From positions 1 through 49,881 of the forward strand of contig CANJJD010000018.1 of NCBI GenBank assembly GCA_947474645.1: DNA of 49,881 nt, read 5' to 3'. Shown piece by piece: positions 1 to 10,462 of the stretch. Origin of the DNA: Alphaproteobacteria bacterium. GTDB lineage: Bacteria > Pseudomonadota > Alphaproteobacteria > Micropepsales > Micropepsaceae. A program made the translations under genes and the position numbers. The notes under the pieces are model-generated. The model was given only the letters and a program-made list of their open reading frames with translations, had not been told where the DNA came from and did no database searches. Numbering within the stretch: position 1 is the stretch's first letter; the number at the start of each line of letters is the position of its first letter.

Positions 1-110
1 GCCACTACAACACCGTCCGGCCGCACTCATCCCTGGGATATCGGCCACCCGCACCGCTGGCATTCAGCCCTGTCCCACCACCTCTGGATCAGGCGGCGGC
101 GATGCAATAG
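1..110 (+). CDS. IS3-family transposase, C-terminal fragment (cut by window)
   Basis: Reading from base 3, the last 35 codons contain HYNTVRPHSSLGYRPP, the signature C-terminal end of the IS3 OrfB integrase core (rve-type DDE transposase), followed by a proline-rich tail and TAG at 108-110. The catalytic D-D-E residues would lie upstream, outside the window. Whether the full transposase is intact cannot be judged. Identity as an IS3-group transposase end is clear from this motif; the subgroup is not. Confidence 0.85.
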   Translation, partial: HYNTVRPHSSLGYRPPAPLAFSPVPPPLDQAAAMQ

Positions 111-148
111 TCTCTCTATGCCGGTGGTACAAAATATCCGTCAGGTCA
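1..148 (+). mobile_element. Right end of an IS3-type insertion sequence, cut by window edge
   Basis: The first 110 bases encode the end of an IS3-family transposase. The next ~40 non-coding bases, ending in TCAGGTCA near 141-148, look like the terminal region of such an element. Only this end is visible, so the inverted repeat cannot be matched to a partner and the right boundary is approximate. The element reads toward the window interior, and no coding sequence follows it until the DedA gene. Confidence 0.55.
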
Positions 149-371
149 TTAAGCCTTGGGGCTATGGCTTCGTGAGGGGGCGATGCAGGAGATGGGCCAG
201 CCGGAACCCGGCCTTTTCGGCCTTTTTGGTGCCAAAACGGGCGCCTGCCGCATCCGCCAAGCAGGCTTTCGGCCAATTAACCTAAGAGCCCCGTTTCATT
301 TTGGGCTTGAAGCCATGCCGGGCGGGCGGCCGAACCGAACCTTACCGAAAAATAACTTTTAAATCAGTGGC

Positions 372-914
372 TTAGGTCAGAAGGTACTGCGCCGCCATGG
401 CCGGGAAAGCCAACAGCGCCACGGCCCAGATCACCGCGGAGGCGGCGTTGGCGATCATGAAGGGCCAGAACGCCAGTTCGGACATCCCCGCCACCAGGGG
501 CACGGTGGCGCGGAAGGGTCCCATGAATCGGCCGATGAAAATCGCCCAGGTGCCCCAGCGATGAAAGAAATGGAGACCCTTTTCAATCTGCTCCTCGAAG
601 CGCCGGAACAGCCAGAAATGCACGATTTTGTGATGATAGTGAAAGCCGATCCACCACGAGATCCAGTCTCCCATGATCGAGCCGAGCACCGCGCCCGCCA
701 CGGCCGGGAAAAGCCCGATATGCGAGGCGCCTATGACCCCGCCCAGGGTAAGCAGAAGGATGGTGCCGGGGACAAGGAAGGACACGCCGACAAAGGATTC
801 GGAAAAGGCGATGGCGAAGGCGATGGGAAAGACCCAATAGGGATGGGTTTGAGCGGTGACGGTGACCCAAGTGCGCGCATCGTGAGTAAACCAGTGAAAA
901 ATATCGAGAAACAC
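372..914 (-). CDS. DedA/VTT-family inner-membrane protein
   Basis: A 180-residue hydrophobic protein with several membrane segments. It has the DedA-family signature: an early acidic stretch in a membrane-proximal region (SESFVGVSFLVPGTILL, around residues 38-55) and a later GRFMGPFRATVPLVAGMS motif (about 128-145) with the conserved Arg and Pro. DedA proteins act in the inner membrane; some members are involved in undecaprenyl-phosphate or lipid translocation and envelope homeostasis. It is divergent from the mdtABC-like efflux operon, with about 260 bases between the two. The exact lipid substrate cannot be read from sequence. Its length is slightly short of the common ~200 residues but complete. 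Confidence 0.88.
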   Translation of the reverse strand: MFLDIFHWFTHDARTWVTVTAQTHPYWVFPIAFAIAFSESFVGVSFLVPGTILLLTLGGVIGASHIGLFPAVAGAVLGSIMGDWISWWIGFHYHHKIVHFWLFRRFEEQIEKGLHFFHRWGTWAIFIGRFMGPFRATVPLVAGMSELAFWPFMIANAASAVIWAVALLAFPAMAAQYLLT

Positions 915-1178
915 GCGTCCGCCTGTTCTTGTGATCGGGCCGCCGGGAGCCCGGGGGCCGACATAGCGTTATTGCACCTGCCATACCAGTTGTGGCGCCA
1001 GTTGCCGGGCCAGTTACCGGGACAATTGCGACATATTTTTCCGTTGCCGGGCGGCTATATGAGCCCCTGTCCGTTGAGGCTATAAGGTTCACGCTGCGTT
1101 CATCCGCGCGGTGCTAACCCATTTGACATATTCAGTTTCCTTGGGTTTTCGGCCCTTTTGTGACGCGGGATAGACGTT

Positions 1179-2675
1179 ATGAACATTGATCGTTCCCCCG
1201 GAGATTTTGGACATCTTGGCAAGGGCGCGCCCGGGCCGGTGGGCCGTAGCTGGGCCGGTGTCAAAAGCTGGAGTTCGCGCAATCCCCGCCTGTCGCGGGT
1301 GGTGTGGTTCGCCGTCGGGCTGATCCTGCTGGCAGCGTTGATCTGGGTGATCTATCCGCCCAAGGCCCAGAACCGCCGCGGCCAGATCAACCAGGGCGCG
1401 CAACCGGTGGGTGTGGCCAAGGTCATCAGCGGCGATCTCAATCTGACCTTGAATGCGCTGGGCACGGTAACGCCGCTCACGACCGCCACGGTACGCCCGC
1501 AAGTCGGCGGCATGCTGATCAAGCTGAATTTCACCGAAGGCCAGATGGTCAAGGCCGGCGACACGCTGGCCCAGATCGATCCGCGCCCTTACCAGGCGGC
1601 GCTGAACCAGGTGCGCGGCCAACTGGCGCGCGATGCCGCCACCCTGGCCAACGCCAAGGTGGATCTGGCGCGCTACCAGTCGCTGCTCGCCCAGAACGCC
1701 ATCGCCCAGCAGCAGGTGGCGACCCAGGAAGCCACGGTCAGGTCCAACGAAGGCATCGTGGTGTCCGACCAGGCCAATGTCGCAACCGCCCGCATCAACC
1801 TGGGCTATACCAACATCGTCTCGCCGGTGGCGGGCCGCGCCGGCATTCACCTGGTGGATATCGGCAATATCGTGCAGGCGGGCCAGGCCAACGGCATCGT
1901 GGTGGTGACCCAGCTCGATCCCATGAGCGTGCTGTTCACCATTCCCGAGGACAGCGTCGGCAAGGTGGTGACGCGGGTCGACAGCGGCGCCACCCTGCCG
2001 GTGGATGTCTATGACCGCAGCCAGACCCACAAGATCACCAGCGGCAACCTGTCGGCGGTGGATACGGTGGTGGATCCGACAACCGGCTCGGTGAAGCTGC
2101 GCGCCTTGTTCGACAACAAGGACAACAAGCTGTTCCCGGCCCAGTTCGTGAACGTCAAGCTGTTCGTGGACACGCTGCACAACCAGACGCTGGTGCCGGT
2201 GCCCGCCATCCAGCGCGGCGCCGATGGCAACTTTGTCTTCGTGGTGATGCCGGACAAGACCGTCACCCAGCGCGACGTCAAGACCGGCGTGCAGGACGGC
2301 GACAATATCCAGGTCCTGTCGGGCCTGAAGCCGGGCGACACGGTGGTGGTGGATGGCGCCGATCGGCTGCGCGACGGCGCCGACGTGGAGATTCCCAACC
2401 AGACCGTCAAGCTCACCGCGCCGTCCGGCAGCGAGGCCGACGCCGCCCGCGCCGCCCGCCGCGCCGAGACGGCCGCGGCGCTCAACAAGGCCTGCAGCGA
2501 GGACGTCAAGAAGATCTGTCCCACCGCCAAGCCCGGCAGCCGCGAGATGCGCATGTGCCTGTTCCAGAACCGCGATGACCTGAACGCCGATTGCTCCAAG
2601 GCGCTGTCGCAGATGCGCCGCGGCGGTGGTGCCGGCGGCGGACGCCGTGGGGGCGGTGGCGGCAGGGCGCCGTGA
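1179..2675 (+). CDS. mdtA: RND efflux periplasmic adaptor, MdtA-like, with Cys-rich C-terminal extension
   Basis: Membrane-fusion (HlyD/MdtA) subunit of a tripartite RND pump, 498 residues. An N-terminal membrane anchor lies at about 40-59. The barrel-sandwich half-motifs flank an alpha-helical hairpin at about 135-205 rich in Gln and Ala. Beta-barrel and membrane-proximal domains follow to about residue 410. After that comes an unusual tail: an Ala/Arg helix, then a four-cysteine segment (Cys439, 447, 460, 472) spaced like the GLG1/FGFR-type cysteine-rich repeat, then an Arg/Gly-rich end. Its TGA overlaps the GTG of the next gene, so the pump subunits are translationally coupled. The adaptor role is secure. 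The role of the Cys-rich tail is unknown. Confidence 0.9.
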   Translation: MNIDRSPGDFGHLGKGAPGPVGRSWAGVKSWSSRNPRLSRVVWFAVGLILLAALIWVIYPPKAQNRRGQINQGAQPVGVAKVISGDLNLTLNALGTVTPLTTATVRPQVGGMLIKLNFTEGQMVKAGDTLAQIDPRPYQAALNQVRGQLARDAATLANAKVDLARYQSLLAQNAIAQQQVATQEATVRSNEGIVVSDQANVATARINLGYTNIVSPVAGRAGIHLVDIGNIVQAGQANGIVVVTQLDPMSVLFTIPEDSVGKVVTRVDSGATLPVDVYDRSQTHKITSGNLSAVDTVVDPTTGSVKLRALFDNKDNKLFPAQFVNVKLFVDTLHNQTLVPVPAIQRGADGNFVFVVMPDKTVTQRDVKTGVQDGDNIQVLSGLKPGDTVVVDGADRLRDGADVEIPNQTVKLTAPSGSEADAARAARRAETAAALNKACSEDVKKICPTAKPGSREMRMCLFQNRDDLNADCSKALSQMRRGGGAGGGRRGGGGGRAP

Positions 2676-5600
2676 CCGCATCGTCAGCGGGCGCCGGCGC
2701 CCCTTCGCCCGAACCCAAACCCGGCGCCAATATCTCGGCGCCTTTCATCGAGCGTCCCGTAGCGACATCGCTGCTGATGATCGCCATCCTTCTGGTGGGC
2801 CTGTCCGGCTACAAGTTCCTGCCGCTGTCGGCCTTGCCGGAAGTGGATTATCCCACCATCCAGGTGCAGACCTTCCTGCCCGGCGCCAGTCCCGATGTGA
2901 TGACCACCTCGGTCACCGCGCCCCTGGAAAAGCAGTTCGGCCAGATGCCGGGCCTGAAGGAAATGTCGTCCGTCTCCTCGGCCGGCTCCTCGGTCGTCAC
3001 CCTGCAGTTCGACCTGTCCCTGTCGCTGGATATCGCCGAGCAGGAAGTGCAGGCGGCGATCAACGCCTCCAACAGCCTGTTGCCCAACAACCTGCTGCCG
3101 GCGCCGCCCATCTACGCCAAGGTCAATCCGGCCGACGCGCCGGTGATCACCCTGGCAGTCAGCTCGACCAGCCTGCCCATTACAACGGTGCAGGAACTGG
3201 CCGATTCCCGCATCGCGCAGAAAATATCGCAACTCTACGGCGTGGGCCTGGTCAGTATTTCCGGCGGCCAGAAGCCGGCGGTGCGGATACAGGCCAACCT
3301 GCAGCGGCTGGCGTCGCTGGGCCTGAACATTGACGATCTGCGCACCACCGTCGCCAACAACAACGCCAATCAGCCCAAGGGCAGCTTCGACGGGGCGACC
3401 CAGTCCTACACCATCAACGCCAACGACCAGCTCCAGGATGCCGAGGCCTACAAGAACATCGTGGTGGCCTACAAGAACGGCGCGCCGGTGTTCCTGCGCG
3501 ACGTCGCCAATGTGATTGAGGGCGCCGAGAACAACAAGCTGGCGAGTTGGGCGAACAAGTCGCCGGCTGTGCTGATCAATGTGCAGCGCCAGCCCGGCGC
3601 CAACGTCATCCAGGTGGTGGATTCCATCAAGGAATTGCTGCCCCGGATCCAGGCAGGGCTGCCGCGCTCGGTCGATGTGAAGACCCTGACCGACCGCACC
3701 GAGACCATCCGCGCCTCGGTGGAGGATGTGGAATTCGAACTGATGCTGGCGGTGGTGCTGGTGGTGGCGGTGATCTATTGCTTCCTGGGAAGCCTGCCCG
3801 CCACCTTCATTCCGTCCCTGTCGGTGCCGCTGTCCATCGTGGGCACCTTCGCCGTCATGTACCTGATGGGCTATTCGCTTAACAACCTGTCCTTGATGGC
3901 GCTGACCATCTCCACCGGCTTTGTGGTGGATGACGCGATCGTGATGATCGAGAATATCAGCCGCTATATCGAGAAGGGCGAGACTCCCTACAACGCCGCC
4001 ATGAAAGGCGCCGGCGAAATCGGCTTCACCATCGTGTCGCTCACCGTGTCGCTGATCGCGGTCTTGATCCCGCTTCTGTTCATGCAGGAAGTGGTGGGGC
4101 GCCTGTTCCGCGAATTCGCCGTCACCCTGGCGGTGACCATCCTGATCTCGGCGGTGGTGTCGCTGACCTTGGTGCCGATGCTGTGCGCCAAGCTGCTGCG
4201 CACGCACAAGGAAGACCAGAAGCGCGAGAGCGGCATCCAGAAGCGGATCGAGGGCTATTATGCGCGGCTGGTGTCCGGATATGACCGGTGGCTGATCTGG
4301 GTCCTGAAGCACCAGAGGCTGACTTTGCTGACGGCGGTCGGCACCCTGGTGCTGACGGTGCTGCTGTACATCGCCATTCCCAAGGGCTTTTTCCCGCTGC
4401 AGGACACCGGCTTCATCCAGGCCATCACCCAGGCCGGCCCCACCGTTTCGTTCGACGCCATGTCCAAGCGCCAGCAGCAACTGGCCGCCAAGCTGCTGGA
4501 GGATCCCGACGTCGCCAGCCTGTCGTCCTTCATCGGCGTGGACGGCACCAACAACACCATGAACAGCGGCCGCTTCCTGATCAACCTGAAGCCCAAGAGC
4601 CAGCGCGACGGCGTTTCCGAGGTGATGGAACGGCTGCTGGAGGATGCCCATAGCGTGCCCGGCATCACCTTCTATCTTCAGCCGGTGCAGGACCTGACCA
4701 CCGATTCAGTGGTCTCCCGCGCCCAATATCAATTCGTGCTGCAGGCCGCGACCAATGCCGCGCTCACCCAGTTCGTACCCAAGCTGGTGGCGGAACTCGG
4801 TACCAAGAAAGCGTTGCGCAATGTCTCCACCTCGTTCCTGGACAAGGGGCTTTCGGCCTACCTGAACGTGGACCGCGATACGGCGGCGCGGTTCGGCGTC
4901 ACCTCCGCAACAATAGACAATGCGCTGTATGACAGTTTCGGCCAGCGCATCATCTCCACCATCTTCACCCAGTCCAACCAGCGCCGCGTTATCCTGGAAG
5001 CCGATCCCAAGCTGCAGAATTCCGTGCAGTCGCTGCAGGAAATCTATCTGCCCACCGCGGGCGGCGGCCAGGTGCCGCTGGCCGCCATCGCCAAGGTGGA
5101 ACAGCGCACCGCCCAGTTGCAGATTGACCATCTGTCGCAATTTCCCTCGGCGACATTCTCGTTCGACGTGGCGCCGGGCTATTCGCTGGGCGCGGCGGTG
5201 AAGGCCATCCAGGCCGCCGAGAAGACTGCCGGCCTGCCGCCCGGCATCACCACCCAGTTCGAAGGCTCGGCCCTGGCGTTCCAGTCGGCCTTGACCAACG
5301 AAATCCTGCTGATCCTGGCCGCCATCGTCACCGTCTATATCGTGCTGGGCGTGTTGTATGAGAGCTTCATCCATCCGGTGACGATCCTGTCCACCCTGCC
5401 ATCGGCCGGCGTGGGCGCGCTGCTGGCGCTGATCGTCAGCGGCCATGACCTCAACATCGTCTCCATCATCGGCATCATCCTGTTGATCGGCATCGTCAAG
5501 AAGAACGCCATCATGATGATCGACTTCGCGCTGGAGGCGGAGCGCAACGAGGGCAAGTCGCCGGCGGAAGCGATCCACCAGGCGGCGCTCTTGCGTTTCC

Positions 5601-5854
5601 GTCCCATCCTGATGACCACGGTGGCGGCGCTGTTCGGCGCCCTGCCGCTGATGCTGGGTTCGGGCATGGGCTCGGAATTGCGCCATCCCCTGGGCATTTC
5701 CATTGTCGGCGGCCTTCTGGTCAGCCAGATCCTCACTTTGTTCACCACCCCGGTGATCTATATCTATTTCGACCAGGCGGGCCGGGACCTGCGCGCATGG
5801 CGCGCCCGCCGCCGCGCCGCGCGCTCGGGACTTGAGCCGGAGCCGGCGGAATGA
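2672..5854 (+). CDS. mdtB: RND multidrug efflux pump inner-membrane subunit, MdtB-like
   Basis: About 1060 residues starting at GTG 2672, chosen because it forms a 4-base GTGA overlap with the adaptor stop and leaves a normal N-terminus ([18 protein letters not shown]). It has the usual RND layout: a first membrane helix, a large periplasmic loop, helices TM2-6 with the TM4 proton-relay motif [11 protein letters not shown] (Asp420-Asp421), a second periplasmic loop, and TM8-12 with the TM10 lysine in [14 protein letters not shown]. All key relay residues are present. It likely forms a heteromeric trimer with the next subunit, as E. coli MdtB and MdtC do. Substrates cannot be inferred. No outer-membrane factor is encoded nearby, so a TolC-like partner must lie elsewhere. 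Confidence 0.93.
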   Translation: MTASSAGAGAPSPEPKPGANISAPFIERPVATSLLMIAILLVGLSGYKFLPLSALPEVDYPTIQVQTFLPGASPDVMTTSVTAPLEKQFGQMPGLKEMSSVSSAGSSVVTLQFDLSLSLDIAEQEVQAAINASNSLLPNNLLPAPPIYAKVNPADAPVITLAVSSTSLPITTVQELADSRIAQKISQLYGVGLVSISGGQKPAVRIQANLQRLASLGLNIDDLRTTVANNNANQPKGSFDGATQSYTINANDQLQDAEAYKNIVVAYKNGAPVFLRDVANVIEGAENNKLASWANKSPAVLINVQRQPGANVIQVVDSIKELLPRIQAGLPRSVDVKTLTDRTETIRASVEDVEFELMLAVVLVVAVIYCFLGSLPATFIPSLSVPLSIVGTFAVMYLMGYSLNNLSLMALTISTGFVVDDAIVMIENISRYIEKGETPYNAAMKGAGEIGFTIVSLTVSLIAVLIPLLFMQEVVGRLFREFAVTLAVTILISAVVSLTLVPMLCAKLLRTHKEDQKRESGIQKRIEGYYARLVSGYDRWLIWVLKHQRLTLLTAVGTLVLTVLLYIAIPKGFFPLQDTGFIQAITQAGPTVSFDAMSKRQQQLAAKLLEDPDVASLSSFIGVDGTNNTMNSGRFLINLKPKSQRDGVSEVMERLLEDAHSVPGITFYLQPVQDLTTDSVVSRAQYQFVLQAATNAALTQFVPKLVAELGTKKALRNVSTSFLDKGLSAYLNVDRDTAARFGVTSATIDNALYDSFGQRIISTIFTQSNQRRVILEADPKLQNSVQSLQEIYLPTAGGGQVPLAAIAKVEQRTAQLQIDHLSQFPSATFSFDVAPGYSLGAAVKAIQAAEKTAGLPPGITTQFEGSALAFQSALTNEILLILAAIVTVYIVLGVLYESFIHPVTILSTLPSAGVGALLALIVSGHDLNIVSIIGIILLIGIVKKNAIMMIDFALEAERNEGKSPAEAIHQAALLRFRPILMTTVAALFGALPLMLGSGMGSELRHPLGISIVGGLLVSQILTLFTTPVIYIYFDQAGRDLRAWRARRRAARSGLEPEPAE

Positions 5855-8800
5855 ATTTTTCGCAGATCTTCATTCATCGGAAGATCGCCACCACCTTGTT
5901 GGCGCTGGGCCTGGGTTTGGCGGGGCTGGTCGCCTATTTCCTCCTGCCCGTCGCGCCGTATCCCAATATCGACATTCCCACCATCGCGATAAGCGCCAAC
6001 ATGCCCGGCGCCTCGCCGGAAACCATGTCCACCAGTGTGGCGACGCCCCTGGAACGCCATCTGGGCGCCATCGCCGGGGTCACCGAGATGACCTCGCGCA
6101 GCAATATCAACAGCACGCGCATCGTCATGCAGTTCGACATCAACCGCGACATTGACGGCGCGGCGCGTGACGTGCAGGCGGCGATCAGCGCGGCGCGGGC
6201 CGACTTGCCGGCGGCGCTGCGGTCCAATCCCACCTATCGCAAGTTCAACCCGGCCGACCAGCCAGTCCTGATCCTGGCCCTGACCTCCAAAAGCCTGTCG
6301 CCGGGCCAGATCTACGATCAGGCTTCCAACATCATCCAGCAGGAACTGTCGCAGGTTTCCGGGGTGGGCGATGTCTCGCTGAACGGCGCTTCGCTGCCGG
6401 CCATCCGCATCGAGCTCAATCCGCGCGCCTTGTTCAAGTACGGCATCGGGCTGGAAGATGTGCGCGCCGCCGTCAGCGCCGCCAACGCCAACAGCCCCAA
6501 GGGCGACGTCCAGCAAAAGGGCCAGACCTTCCAGGTCTATGCCAACGACAATGCCAGCCTGGCCAAGGACTATCAGGACCTCATCATCGCCTATCGCAAC
6601 GGCGCAGGCGTGCGGCTCCAGGACGTGGCCGAGGTCTATGACGGGGTCGAGAATGTCCGCAACCTGGGCACCTTCAACGGCAACCCCGCCATCCTGGTGC
6701 AGATCACCAAGCAGCCCGGCGCCAATGTCATCGAGGTGGTGGATCGGATCCGCGCCCAGCTTCCCCAGCTCAAGGCCGCGCTGCCGGTCAGCATCGACCA
6801 GGGCATCCTGTTCGACACCACCACCTCCATCCGCAACGCCGTCCATGACGTCGAATTCAGCCTGATCGTCTCGACCCTGCTGGTGATCCTGGTGGTGTTC
6901 GTGTTCCTGCGCAATTTCAAGGCGACTTTGGTGCCCACCATCTGCGTGCCGCTGTCGCTGCTGGGCACCTTCGGGATCATGTACCTGCTGGGCTTCAGCC
7001 TGAACAATTTCTCGCTGATGGCGCTGATCGTCTCCACCGGCTTTGTGGTGGACAACACCATCGTGGTGCTGGAGAACGTCACCCGCCATCTGGAGAATGG
7101 CGAAGACCGCCTGACCGCGGCGCTGAAGGGCGCCGGCGAGGTCAGCTTCACTGTCCTGTCCATGAGCATTTCGCTGGTGGCGGTGTTCTTTCCGGTGCTG
7201 CTGATCGGCGGCATCGTGGGGCGCATCTTTCACGAATTTGCCATCACCATCACCATCGCGATCATCATGTCCATGATCGTGTCGCTGACCGTCACGCCGA
7301 TGATGTGCGCCTATCTGGATTTCACCGTCAACGAGGACCAGAACTGGCTGATGCGCTGGTCGCGCGCCGCCATGGACCGGATGCAGAATTTCTACCGCCG
7401 CACCCTGACCTGGTCGCTGGGCAATCCCAAGACCATCATGGCCATCCTGGCGATCACCGTGGTGGTGAATGTCGGGCTCCTGGTCATCGTGCCCAAGGGG
7501 TTCTTTCCCGACACCGACAACGGCATGATTTTCGGCGGCATCCGCGGCGACCAGAGCATCTCGTTTCAGTCGATGGAGAAGAAGTTCAAGCAGTTCATCG
7601 ACATCATCAAGGCCGACTCGGCGGTGGCGACGGTGGGCGGCTTCGCCGGCGGCCAGGCGACCAATTCGGGCAATGTCTTTGTCACCCTCAAGCCCTTGCG
7701 CGAACGGGGCCTGTCCACGCCGGAGGTGATCCAGCGCATGAGCCCCAAGCTGCTCCAGGTGGCGGGGGCGCGCCTGTTCCTGCAATCGGGCGGCGGCATC
7801 CGCGCCGGCGGCCGCCAGGGCAATGGCGATTACCAGTACACCGTGCAGGCGGACGAGCTGAAAGAACTCAATATCTGGCTGCCCAAGATCACCCTGGCGT
7901 TGCAGGACGTGCCGCAATTGCAGGACGTCAATTCCGACCAGCAGGACAAGGGCCTGCAGGTGGATCTGAAGATCGACCGCGTCAGCGCCGCCAGGCTGGG
8001 GCTGAACGTGGCCCAGATCAACAATGCGCTGTATGACGCCTTCGGCCAGCGCCAGGTCTCAACCATCTACAAGGACAAGAACCAGTATCATGTGGTGATG
8101 GAGGTGGCGCCCGCCTTCTGGCAAAGCCCGGAAACCCTGCACGATATTTTCATCTCGACCTCCGGCGGCTCGGTCAGCGGCACATCGGCCAGCGCCGCGG
8201 CCGGGGGCGCCTTTGTGGTCGCCCGTGGCGGCGCGACCGGCAGCGTGAACACCGCGTCCGCCGCCGCCGCCGATGCCGCCACCATCGCCGCCGATGCGGT
8301 GCGCAACCAGCAGATCAATTCGGTGGCCACCGGCGCGCGTGGCGGTTCGTCCACGGGGGCCTCGGTGTCCACGCGCGTGTCCACCATGGTGCCGCTATCG
8401 GCCTTCACCAGCTTCGGGCCGGGCACCACGCCCTTGTCGGTCAATCATCAGGGCCCGTTCGTCGCCACCACCTTCTCGTTCCGCCTGGCGCCGGGGGTTT
8501 CGATCAGCGAGGCGCTGGGCGCCATCCAGAAGACGATGGCCGACATCAATGTGCCGATCTCGGTGCATGGCGAGTCGGCGGGCACCGCGCAGCTTTTCCA
8601 GAAGAGCTTCGCCAACATGCCCTTCCTGCTGCTGGCGGCGATCCTGACCATCTACATCACCCTGGGCATCCTGTATGAAAGCCTGATCCATCCGGTGACC
8701 ATCATTTCCACCCTGCCGTCGGCGGGTGTCGGCGCGGTGATGGCGTTGCTGATGTTCCGGGCCCAGTTCGACCTGATCGCCACCATCGGCGTGATCCTCC

Positions 8801-9192
8801 TGATCGGCATCGTCAAGAAGAACGCCATCATCATGATCGACTTCGCCATCGACCTGGAGCGCAAGGAGGGCCTCAGCCCGCACGACGCCATCTACAAGGC
8901 GTGCCTGCTGCGCTTCCGCCCCATCATGATGACCACCACCGGCGCCATCCTGGGCGCGCTGCCGCTGGCCATCGGGCTGGGCGAGGGCTCGGAGCTGCGC
9001 CAGCCGCTTGGCATCTCCATCGTGGGCGGGCTGTTCCTCAGCCAGATCCTGACGCTCTACACCACGCCGGTCGTGTTCCTCTACATGGACCGGTTCGGCA
9101 AATGGACGAGCGGGTTCTGGAACCGCTGGTATCACGGGCTCATGGGTGACAAGCCCGAAGACCACATCTCAACGCCGTCGCCGGCGGAGTAA
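5851..9192 (+). CDS. mdtC: RND multidrug efflux pump inner-membrane subunit, MdtC-like, with altered TM4 relay and porter-domain insertion
   Basis: An RND pump of 1113 residues, overlapping the previous stop by ATGA. Overall architecture is complete, with a TM10 lysine in [14 protein letters not shown]. Two features are odd. In TM4 the Asp-Asp pair is [11 protein letters not shown]: Asp401 is kept but the second Asp is Asn402 (codons gac aac at 7051-7056), and the equivalent AcrB Asp408 is essential for proton relay. Second, residues ~771-846 form a Gly/Ser/Ala/Thr-rich stretch inside the second periplasmic region, just before VPLSAF, where homologues normally have only a few residues. Reading frame is open throughout, so these are not frameshifts. 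Pairing with the adjacent fully equipped subunit suggests division of labour within a heterotrimer. Confidence 0.92.
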   Translation: MNFSQIFIHRKIATTLLALGLGLAGLVAYFLLPVAPYPNIDIPTIAISANMPGASPETMSTSVATPLERHLGAIAGVTEMTSRSNINSTRIVMQFDINRDIDGAARDVQAAISAARADLPAALRSNPTYRKFNPADQPVLILALTSKSLSPGQIYDQASNIIQQELSQVSGVGDVSLNGASLPAIRIELNPRALFKYGIGLEDVRAAVSAANANSPKGDVQQKGQTFQVYANDNASLAKDYQDLIIAYRNGAGVRLQDVAEVYDGVENVRNLGTFNGNPAILVQITKQPGANVIEVVDRIRAQLPQLKAALPVSIDQGILFDTTTSIRNAVHDVEFSLIVSTLLVILVVFVFLRNFKATLVPTICVPLSLLGTFGIMYLLGFSLNNFSLMALIVSTGFVVDNTIVVLENVTRHLENGEDRLTAALKGAGEVSFTVLSMSISLVAVFFPVLLIGGIVGRIFHEFAITITIAIIMSMIVSLTVTPMMCAYLDFTVNEDQNWLMRWSRAAMDRMQNFYRRTLTWSLGNPKTIMAILAITVVVNVGLLVIVPKGFFPDTDNGMIFGGIRGDQSISFQSMEKKFKQFIDIIKADSAVATVGGFAGGQATNSGNVFVTLKPLRERGLSTPEVIQRMSPKLLQVAGARLFLQSGGGIRAGGRQGNGDYQYTVQADELKELNIWLPKITLALQDVPQLQDVNSDQQDKGLQVDLKIDRVSAARLGLNVAQINNALYDAFGQRQVSTIYKDKNQYHVVMEVAPAFWQSPETLHDIFISTSGGSVSGTSASAAAGGAFVVARGGATGSVNTASAAAADAATIAADAVRNQQINSVATGARGGSSTGASVSTRVSTMVPLSAFTSFGPGTTPLSVNHQGPFVATTFSFRLAPGVSISEALGAIQKTMADINVPISVHGESAGTAQLFQKSFANMPFLLLAAILTIYITLGILYESLIHPVTIISTLPSAGVGAVMALLMFRAQFDLIATIGVILLIGIVKKNAIIMIDFAIDLERKEGLSPHDAIYKACLLRFRPIMMTTTGAILGALPLAIGLGEGSELRQPLGISIVGGLFLSQILTLYTTPVVFLYMDRFGKWTSGFWNRWYHGLMGDKPEDHISTPSPAE

Positions 9193-9194
9193 AC

Positions 9195-9300
9195 TTGTCA
9201 TGCCCGCGTAAGCGGGCATCCAGCCTTCTATCCAACCATCAGAACAAAGTAGTTGGATTCCCGTTCATACGCTGTCGCTATGAACTCGCGGGAATGACAA
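9195..9300. repeat. Intergenic palindromic repeat with nested hairpins
   Basis: Just after the efflux operon. TTGTCATGCCCGC (9195-9207) pairs with GCGGGAATGACAA (9288-9300) at 12 of 13 positions as an outer stem. Inside are GCCCGC-gtaa-GCGGGC, ATCCAAC (9230-9236) with GTTGGAT (9252-9258), and GTTCATA (9263-9269) with TATGAAC (9279-9285). The sequence resembles the dispersed GTCATTCCCGC...GCGGGAATGAC repeats common in proteobacterial intergenic regions. It may also stop transcription between the convergent efflux operon and mlaA. Copy number cannot be seen from one window. Confidence 0.7.
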
Positions 9301-9314
9301 TGGAAGGGGTCAGG

Positions 9315-10043
9315 TCAGAGGTTCGGCAGATCGTCCTGCGAGCCGGCCTTGCCGTCATTGATCTTGGCGTTGCGGCTCTGGCGATACAGGTTGCGGGTCG
9401 TCGCATAGAAATCGATCGAGGTGCGCTCGATGGTTTCCACCTGGTCCAGGGTGGAGGCGCGGGCGTCCAGGATGCCGATACCGTAGCGCACCACCATCCA
9501 GGTGTCCCTGCCGTGGAAGCGGACATAGGTCAGGGGATCGAAGGCCTGGTCCACCGCGGTGCCCAACAGGTCGCGGGGCGGCTTGGGACCGGCGAAAGGC
9601 AGCACCAGATAGGAGCCTTCGGCGACGCCGCTCTTGCCCAAGGTGATGCCGAAATCATTGTCGTGGTCGGGAATGCCGAGCTTGCTGGCGACGTCGATCA
9701 GGCCGCCCAGGCCGACGGTGGAATTGATCAGGAGGCGCCCCGTGGTGTTCACGGCCTTGTCGCCATCGCCCTGCAGCACATCATTGGCCAGCACGACCGG
9801 CGAATTCAGGTTGTTCAGGGCATTGTGGATGCCGTCGCGCACCGGATCGGGCAACACGGCGCGATAGCCCTTGGCCAGCGGACGGGCCACGGCATGGTCC
9901 AGGCGCACGTCGAAATCGAACACGTCGCGGTTGGTTTTTTCCCAGGGATCGTTCTGGGCGAGGGATTCAGGGCTGGGGGTGCTGCACGCGCCTAGGGCAA
10001 GGCAGAGAGCCAGCGCGGAGATCACCGGAAGAGAGATTTTCAT
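9315..10043 (-). CDS. mlaA: MlaA (VacJ) outer-membrane lipoprotein
   Basis: A 242-residue lipoprotein with a signal peptide and lipobox ending LALGAC (Cys20). The body matches the MlaA/VacJ family: NDPWEKTNRDVFDFD near residue 31, a central NLNSPVVLANDVLQGD, RLLINSTVGLGGLIDVA, and SYLVLPFAGPKPPRDLLG. MlaA sits in the outer membrane with a porin and removes mislocalised phospholipid from the outer leaflet, passing it to the Mla pathway. No other mla genes are beside it, so it is separated from mlaBCDEF here. The start has a GGTGGGG Shine-Dalgarno-like stretch a few bases upstream. Confidence 0.93.
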   Translation of the reverse strand: MKISLPVISALALCLALGACSTPSPESLAQNDPWEKTNRDVFDFDVRLDHAVARPLAKGYRAVLPDPVRDGIHNALNNLNSPVVLANDVLQGDGDKAVNTTGRLLINSTVGLGGLIDVASKLGIPDHDNDFGITLGKSGVAEGSYLVLPFAGPKPPRDLLGTAVDQAFDPLTYVRFHGRDTWMVVRYGIGILDARASTLDQVETIERTSIDFYATTRNLYRQSRNAKINDGKAGSQDDLPNL

Positions 10044-10462
10044 GCCCCACCAAATACAGAAATCTAAATAAAATAACGTTTACGGTGAGTCTCTAACGCC
10101 CAATATCGGTATTCGTGCCTTGGGAAACAAGGGGTTCCCGATGGGGCGCCCTGCGGCGTCCTGCCCTTTTTCCCGGCCTCCGGGCGTACAAAACCGTTGT
10201 TACACGACGGACATACGGCCCCTGGGTGTGGATGGATCAGGCCGTGGCGGATTTGCTACAGGGCCGGCCGACAACGGGGTGACCTTCCGGCCGTCGTACG
10301 GGATGGGCTTGTCCATCAGCAGGGGCGGGGCCTGCAGGGTCGCGGTCCCGAAGCCCAATGCGCAGATATTCTGTCCCAGAAAACATGCCCGCATGTGCGA
10401 CCTTCCGTGTGGAAGTACAAAGCGCGATACGCAAAAGCGCTCCCGGGCAGATCAGAAAAGCA
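10044..10462. other. Intergenic region without a supportable gene
   Basis: About 420 bases between the starts of mlaA and the end of the membrane-protein gene. The first ~60 bases are AT-rich and probably hold the mlaA promoter. Short open frames exist on both strands, including a ~40-65 codon minus-strand frame over 10200-10394, but none has a recognisable domain or a convincing ribosome-binding site. No RNA gene is recognised. Confidence 0.4.

Noticed and set aside
156-362. 68-codon frame after the insertion sequence
   Set aside because: No ribosome site, no homology recognised, Arg/Pro-rich GC-type translation.
1123-1151. TTGACA before the mdtABC-like operon as a promoter
   Set aside because: The -35-like box is good but no acceptable -10 lies at the right spacing; not strong enough to list.
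1089-2681. Long open frame antisense to the adaptor gene, and similar long antisense frames over the pump, TonB and phosphatase genes
   Set aside because: Low-complexity His/Gln/Gly/Arg translations opposite well-matched genes; expected in GC-rich DNA. No domains.
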